Shown: in pieces, positions 5,171 to 9,218 of the stretch
How positions within the stretch are numbered: position 1 is the first letter of the stretch
How the letters are laid out: every line of letters begins with the position of its first letter
Source of the DNA: Anaerolineales bacterium
GTDB taxonomy: Bacteria; Chloroflexota; Anaerolineae; Anaerolineales; Villigracilaceae
Reading direction: 5' to 3'
Assembly (NCBI GenBank): GCA_028689195.1
Contig: JAQTWR010000085.1
Span: 1-9,218 of the forward strand
DNA: 9,218 nucleotides
The notes under the pieces: generated by a model
Told to the model about the DNA's origin: nothing
The model's input: only the letters and a program-made list of their open reading frames with translations
The model's database searches: none
Position numbers and translations under genes: made by a program

Positions 5171-5181
5171 TCAATCACCCT

Positions 5182-7107
5182 ATGTCCACCATTGATGAAG
5201 TCAAATCCAAAATTGATATTGTAGACCTCGTAACCGAAGCGGGCGTAAAACTCCGCAAATCGGGACGCAGCTATACGGGCTTTTGTCCCTTCCATGATAA
5301 CAAGCGCACGCCCGCCTTCGTGGTCTGGCCCGAATTGGGAACGTGGAAGTGTTACGGCGCGTGCAACGAAAGCGGGGATATTTTCAAATTCGTGATGAAG
5401 CAAGACGGGCTGGATTTCAAAGAGGCGTTGAAGAAACTCGCCGAGCGCGCGGGCGTGGAATTACAATCCTACGAACCCAGAAACACGCCCGAAATCAAAG
5501 AAGCGCACGAGCATTTGCGCGCGCTGCTCGAAGACGCGCTCATCTATTATCGCAATCACCTTTTGAATAACAAGGAAATCCTCGCGTATCTCCGCGAAAA
5601 GCGCGGACTGACCGACTCGACCATCGAAATCTTTGGCTTGGGTTACGCTCCGCATGGATACGATAACCTGCTCAAACACTTTTCATCCAAAGGATATTTG
5701 CAGCAGGATTTAATTGACGCGGGCTTGCTCACCGTGCGCGAAGCCGACGCCCCAACCGCCAATTCCGAATCCCGCGTTTACGATAAATTTCGCAACCGCA
5801 TAATGATTCCCATCCGCGACGAAAACGGGAAGATGGCGGGCTTCGGCGCGCGCATTGTTGACCCGAACGATATTCCAAAATTTCTCAACTCGCCGGAAAC
5901 GCCGATTTTTACAAAAGGAAAAATTCTTTACGGATTAGACCGCGCGCGCAAACCGATCCGCGCCGCCGACCAAGCCGTGATTGTCGAAGGCTATCTGGAC
6001 GTCATCGCCGTTCATCAAGCGGGATATGAAAACGTCGTCTCGCCGATGGGAACCGCGCTGACCGAAGATCAACTGCGCTTGTTGAAACGCTCCACGCGGC
6101 GGATTGTCCTCGCGCTCGATCCCGACGCGGCGGGACAAAAAGCCGTCCTGCGCGGATTGGACGCGGCGCGCTCTGCGATGGATCACGAAGGCGAGTTCGG
6201 CTTCGACGCGCGCGGATTGCTCCGCAACGAAGCGCGCCTGCAAGCCGACCTGCGAGTCGCCACCATGCCCGACGACCTCGATCCCGATGAAGTCGTTGCT
6301 CGCGATAAAGACGAATGGCGGCGATTGATCGAGAGCGCGAAGCCCATCGTCACGCATGTGATGGAATCGCTTGCGGCTGGACAGGATTTGAACGACGCGA
6401 AGGTCAAGAACGAAATCGCCGCGCAAGTTTTGCCGTTGATCGAAGATTTGCCCAGCCCGATGGAACGCGATACGTACCGTCAGGCGCTGGCGCGGATGCT
6501 TCGGGTGGACGAGCGCGCCCTAATCGCCGCGCCAATATCGGGTCAGGTTGCGAAGCGTCGCCCCCGCGCAACAGGGCAGACTCGAAGCGTTGAACCCGCT
6601 TCGGTGGCGGCGGTCAATCCGACGCTGAAAAATGAATCCTATTGTTTGGGCGTTTTGTTGCGTAATCCCGCGTTGTTGTACCGCGTGGACAGGAGCCTGC
6701 AAGAGTTTGGGTTGAGCGCGCTGGCTGTCGAAGACTTCGAGTATACTGACCATCAGTTGTTGTTTGACGTGGTGCGCCGCGCGGTGGAACAGGACGAAAA
6801 AGATTACCGTCATTTTGTGATGACGCATTTGCCCGAGACGGTTGGCGATTTTTCAAAGGAACTGCTTGCGCAAACCGACGCGCCCGAACCCGCGGAAGAT
6901 AAACTGATCGAGGAGTTGCTCTCGCTGTTCATTGATTTGCGCCGCATGGCAGCGATGGCGGGCGTGAATCAATTGCGCTTTTTGCAGGAAGACGAACAAC
7001 AGCAGGGCGGCGCGAATTTGAAGGTGTATCAGGAACAGACGATGAGTCTTACAAAGTTGTTATATGGTTTGGATCAGGCGAAGAGGAAATTATCTTCAAA
7101 GCGGTAG
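5182..7107 (+). CDS. dnaG: DNA primase
   Basis: 641-residue primase that makes RNA primers at the replication fork with DnaB helicase. The N-terminal zinc-binding domain (1-95) has CPFH at 35-38 and then CYGAC at 57-61. The second cysteine pair is spaced C-x3-C instead of the usual C-x2-C, giving ligands C35, H38, C57 and C61. The RNA polymerase core follows, with YDKFRNRIMIPIRDENGKMAGFGAR and KGKILYGLDRARK. The TOPRIM motifs are VEGYLDV (E269) and LALDPDAAG (D313, D315), the catalytic metal-binding residues. After about 470 comes a linker and then a helical C-terminal domain (about 485-641) in the helicase-binding position. ATG 5182 is the only sensible start and has no Shine-Dalgarno sequence; the promoter places it almost at the mRNA 5' end. 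The sigma-factor gene begins 39 nt after the stop, so the two are probably cotranscribed. Confidence 0.96.
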   Translation: MSTIDEVKSKIDIVDLVTEAGVKLRKSGRSYTGFCPFHDNKRTPAFVVWPELGTWKCYGACNESGDIFKFVMKQDGLDFKEALKKLAERAGVELQSYEPRNTPEIKEAHEHLRALLEDALIYYRNHLLNNKEILAYLREKRGLTDSTIEIFGLGYAPHGYDNLLKHFSSKGYLQQDLIDAGLLTVREADAPTANSESRVYDKFRNRIMIPIRDENGKMAGFGARIVDPNDIPKFLNSPETPIFTKGKILYGLDRARKPIRAADQAVIVEGYLDVIAVHQAGYENVVSPMGTALTEDQLRLLKRSTRRIVLALDPDAAGQKAVLRGLDAARSAMDHEGEFGFDARGLLRNEARLQADLRVATMPDDLDPDEVVARDKDEWRRLIESAKPIVTHVMESLAAGQDLNDAKVKNEIAAQVLPLIEDLPSPMERDTYRQALARMLRVDERALIAAPISGQVAKRRPRATGQTRSVEPASVAAVNPTLKNESYCLGVLLRNPALLYRVDRSLQEFGLSALAVEDFEYTDHQLLFDVVRRAVEQDEKDYRHFVMTHLPETVGDFSKELLAQTDAPEPAEDKLIEELLSLFIDLRRMAAMAGVNQLRFLQEDEQQQGGANLKVYQEQTMSLTKLLYGLDQAKRKLSSKR

Positions 7108-7146
7108 ACGCGATTTTCAAAACCAGTATCTGGGAGAGCCAACCTA

Positions 7147-8742
7147 ATGCCGACGAAACAAAAACTCAAAGCGAAAAAAAAGCCGACGACGGGGCGGGAT
7201 TCGGAAATCAAAACGCCTGACGTTTCAAGACTCGCCGTGTTAGACCCGTTGCTCGAAGACGAACTTTTGCTCGATGCGGGCGTAGACGAGATTATAGAAC
7301 CTGACGAACTATTATTAAGCCAGCAGGACGAACCCGTAGACGAGGCTCTGCCCGTGCGTTCGCGCGAGACGGCTGCCGAACTTTCGGAAGACCCCGTGCG
7401 TTTGTACTTGCGTGAAATCGGCATGGTGAAATTGCTCAATGCCGACAGCGAATTTCGGCTTGCAACGTTGAGCGAAGCCGACCGCCATATCGTCGCGCTG
7501 CGCAAATTGAAGCCGGCCAAGGGCGCGTCGCAGGCAAATTCGGTTTATCATGCCGCCGTTTTGGAAATGTCAATTTCATGGGGGCGTTTGGTCGAAGACG
7601 CCGAACAGATGGACTGTCAACTCCCCGATCTTGCGTTGATGCTTGCAGAGGCGCAGTCGCTTCACGCGGGCTGGCAATTCGACTCGCCTTCATATTTCCG
7701 CGCGTATTTGGATAACGGGCATTGGGGCGTGGATAGTTTATGGAACAATCTTGCGCGCCACGCGTACAGCGTGTTTCTCAATTTATATTTGTTCCCGTTT
7801 TCTTTTGCAGAGTGGCTGCTCGAATTTGTCCGCGCGCGCCGCACGTTTCCGTCGCAGCGAACCCTCCTTCGCAACCTGCCTCCCGATGAAGAATTGCTTG
7901 ACGAAATGGATGCGATTCACGCGCGCGCGGTGGAAGGGAATCAAGCGCTCATCAGCGCGAATTTGCGGCTGGTGGTCAGCGTCGCCAAGCGGTATCTTGG
8001 ACGCGGCATGTCGCTCCTCGATTTGATTCAAGAGGGGAACATGGGGCTGCTGCGCGCAATCAACAAATTCGATCCGCGTCGCGGCTTCAAGTTCAGCACA
8101 TACGCAACGTGGTGGGTGCGTCAGGCGATCAATCGCTCCATCGCGGAACAGGCGCGCACGATCAGAATCCCCGTCCACTTGTTTGAATCCATCTCGCGGA
8201 TTTTGCGCGCGCAGCGTCAATTGACGCAGTCTTTTGGGCGCAACCCGACGAACGCCGAAATTGCGCTGGAGGTCGGTTATCTTTCCGCCGCCGACGTGCA
8301 AACAATCCTGCGCGCCCATGCCGAAGATAAAGCGCTCAAAACCGAAGTGCAGGAACGCTTTGATCTCGCCGCGCAAAAAGTGAAGCGCATCCTCCGCTCT
8401 GCCGAAGAACCCATCTCGCTAGAGTCGCCGGTGGGCGACGAGGATTCCAGTTCGCTGGGCGATTTTATCGAAGACGAGGACGCCCCCTCGCCGATGGACG
8501 CCGCCGCGCGCGATATGCTGCGCGAGCAGGTGCAGCACGCGCTGGAAGTCTTATCTGACCGCGAGCGCGACGTGCTGGAACTCCGCTTCGGTTTGAAGGA
8601 CGGGCGCGAGCATACGCTCGAAGAAGTCAGCCGTTATTTTGACGTAACGCGCGAGCGCGTCCGCCAGATCGAGGCGAAGGCGCTGCGGAAGCTGCGTCAC
8701 CCCGCGCATAATCACGACCTGCGCGATTATTTGGGCGATTGA
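7147..8742 (+). CDS. rpoD: RNA polymerase sigma factor, RpoD/SigA type (group 1 or 2)
   Basis: 531-residue sigma-70 factor that directs RNA polymerase to promoters. An acidic, low-complexity N-terminus (1-80) stands where region 1.1 would be. Region 1.2 is [17 protein letters not shown] (81-97). A non-conserved stretch of about 150 residues (about 107-258) follows, rich in aromatics. Region 2 starts near 265 ([23 protein letters not shown]) and includes the -10 recognition and melting helix [17 protein letters not shown]. Region 3 is about 345-430. Region 4 has [15 protein letters not shown] (469-483) and the -35 helix-turn-helix [29 protein letters not shown] (491-519). Full regions 1.2-4.2 and linkage to dnaG point to the housekeeping factor, though a second group 1/2 sigma elsewhere cannot be excluded. 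GGGAG (7132-7136) lies 10 nt before the ATG. Transcription is probably from the dnaG promoter. Confidence 0.93.
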   Translation: MPTKQKLKAKKKPTTGRDSEIKTPDVSRLAVLDPLLEDELLLDAGVDEIIEPDELLLSQQDEPVDEALPVRSRETAAELSEDPVRLYLREIGMVKLLNADSEFRLATLSEADRHIVALRKLKPAKGASQANSVYHAAVLEMSISWGRLVEDAEQMDCQLPDLALMLAEAQSLHAGWQFDSPSYFRAYLDNGHWGVDSLWNNLARHAYSVFLNLYLFPFSFAEWLLEFVRARRTFPSQRTLLRNLPPDEELLDEMDAIHARAVEGNQALISANLRLVVSVAKRYLGRGMSLLDLIQEGNMGLLRAINKFDPRRGFKFSTYATWWVRQAINRSIAEQARTIRIPVHLFESISRILRAQRQLTQSFGRNPTNAEIALEVGYLSAADVQTILRAHAEDKALKTEVQERFDLAAQKVKRILRSAEEPISLESPVGDEDSSSLGDFIEDEDAPSPMDAAARDMLREQVQHALEVLSDRERDVLELRFGLKDGREHTLEEVSRYFDVTRERVRQIEAKALRKLRHPAHNHDLRDYLGD

Positions 8743-8758
8743 GATTGCCCGTCAAAAT

Positions 8759-8818
8759 GCGCGAATGCTTCCCATTTGTGATGCACAATCCAAGCGGGAA
8801 GACGCGCCGCGTTTTTCT
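8759..8818 (+). terminator. Probable terminator of dnaG-rpoD
   Basis: A long stacked stem: GCGC (8759-8762) with GCGC (8804-8807), CTTCCC (8768-8773) with GGGAAG (8796-8801), and TTGTG (8776-8780) with CACAA (8784-8788), separated by small internal loops. GTTTTTCT follows (8811-8818). It lies 16 nt after the sigma-factor stop. The interrupted stem makes it less certain than the other two terminators. Confidence 0.5.
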
Positions 8819-8882
8819 ATGACGATTATCACTATTTTTGTGAAAGGGGGCGCTTTTTCTATTAACTAAAAGTCTCTTATGA

Positions 8883-8888
8883 TATACT
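8883..8888 (+). promoter_or_regulatory. Possible -10 box for the nuo cluster
   Basis: TATACT (8883-8888), overlapping TATGAT (8878-8883), lies about 52 nt before the nuoA start. Neither has a convincing -35. A second reading, TTGTGA (8838-8843) with 16 nt to TATTAA (8860-8865), is about as good. A promoter is expected in this 197-nt gap because a terminator closes the previous operon. Confidence 0.3.
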
Positions 8889-8924
8889 TCGCCGAACGTG
8901 CCAGAATTCACGCACTGAATTTTC

Positions 8925-8937
8925 ACACCAGAGGTGT
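8925..8937 (+). promoter_or_regulatory. Small hairpin enclosing the nuoA ribosome binding site
   Basis: ACACC (8925-8929) pairs with GGTGT (8933-8937) across the 3-nt loop AGA. The Shine-Dalgarno GAGG (8931-8934) lies partly in the loop and partly in the stem, 5 nt before the ATG. The 5-bp stem is modest and may only dampen translation. Confidence 0.35.
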
Positions 8938-8939
8938 CT

Positions 8940-9218
8940 ATGTTGCTGGAGTATATTGCAATTGGAGTGATGATCGCAGTCGCCACAGTGATTGCGTTGA
9001 TCGCGATAGGGTTGGGGGAGTTGTTCGGTCCAAGAAAAAATACGCAAGCCAAAAACATGCCGTATGAATCGGGTATGAATCCGTATGGCGAAGGAACGCG
9101 GCGTATGCACGTCCGCTTCTATTTGGTCGCCGTGTTGTTCATCTTATTCGATATAGAAGTCGTATTCTTTCTGCCCTGGGCGATTGCTTTTCGCAAACTG
9201 GGAATTTTTGGTTTGTTC
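8940..9218 (+). CDS. nuoA: NADH-quinone oxidoreductase subunit A (3' end outside window)
   Basis: The first 93 codons of the ND3-like membrane subunit of respiratory complex I, which lies at the junction of the membrane arm and the quinone-binding region. Helix 1 is residues 4-29 (EYIAIGVMIAVATVIALIAIGLGELF). A polar loop follows, with MPYESGMNPYGEGTRRMHV, then helix 2 with the family hallmark RFYLVAVLFILFDIEVVFFLPWA, whose acidic pair (D, E) is conserved. The usual loop Cys of YECG is Ser here (YESG). The ATG at 8940 has GAGGTG just before it and matches the family start. The remaining helix and the rest of a nuo operon are expected past the right edge. Confidence 0.95.
   Translation, partial: MLLEYIAIGVMIAVATVIALIAIGLGELFGPRKNTQAKNMPYESGMNPYGEGTRRMHVRFYLVAVLFILFDIEVVFFLPWAIAFRKLGIFGLF

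Noticed and set aside
4814..5181. Riboswitch or small RNA gene in the long gap before dnaG
   Set aside because: The structure is explained by the inserted inverted-repeat element and a terminator that belongs to the upstream gene. The dnaG promoter lies downstream of it all.
7783..8376. Minus-strand open frame of 197 codons opposite the sigma factor gene
   Set aside because: It is a shadow of conserved sigma region 2-3 coding sequence, with low-complexity translation and no ribosome binding site.
8877..9110. Small open frames on either strand across the nuoA start
   Set aside because: They overlap a clear nuoA reading frame in other frames and show no family resemblance.

Overview
The window is a stretch of bacterial chromosome of moderately high GC. 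It most likely comes from a Chloroflexota bacterium of the Anaerolineae type. That assignment is an inference from recollected family sequence style (the DnaG zinc finger, the RpoD and GlyS wording, the dispersed repeats) and not from a database search. All genes lie on the + strand. The metabolic hints are a periplasmic, membrane-anchored copper oxidase and the start of a respiratory complex I cluster.

Layout. (1) 2-2071: the glycyl-tRNA synthetase beta chain (glyS), open at the left edge and closed by an intrinsic terminator (2096-2127). (2) 2134-3142: a small four-helix-bundle (23S rRNA intervening-sequence type) protein, followed after 30 nt by an unrecognised protein with a zinc-protease HEVKH motif. 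(3) 3230-4813: a Tat-exported, lipobox-bearing multicopper oxidase of the CueO type. Its Shine-Dalgarno sequence lies inside a 9-bp inverted repeat. (4) 4810-5106: a 285-bp non-coding insertion with terminal inverted repeats and a matching TTAACA on both sides. It sits exactly at the oxidase stop codon and separates the gene from its terminator (5111-5134). (5) 5182-8742: dnaG and an rpoD-type sigma factor gene 39 nt apart, the core of the classical macromolecular-synthesis operon. dnaG appears to be read from a nearly leaderless transcript. (6) 8940-9218: the beginning of nuoA, the usual first gene of the NADH:quinone oxidoreductase cluster, cut by the right edge.

The most striking content is repetitive DNA. 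Five copies of a degenerate element built of exactly four 7-nt units (consensus CYTYNGT, 28 nt, always starting CCTC[C/G]GT) lie within 850 bp. Two are read in frame inside glyS, one supplies the 5' arm of the glyS terminator, one lies between a promoter and its ribosome binding site, and one fills almost the whole spacer between two genes. A separate perfect 28-bp palindrome is also inserted in frame in a loop of glyS. With the transposon-like element at 4816-5100, at least three repeat families have settled in gene ends, spacers and tolerant protein loops. No CRISPR array, tRNA or rRNA gene was seen.
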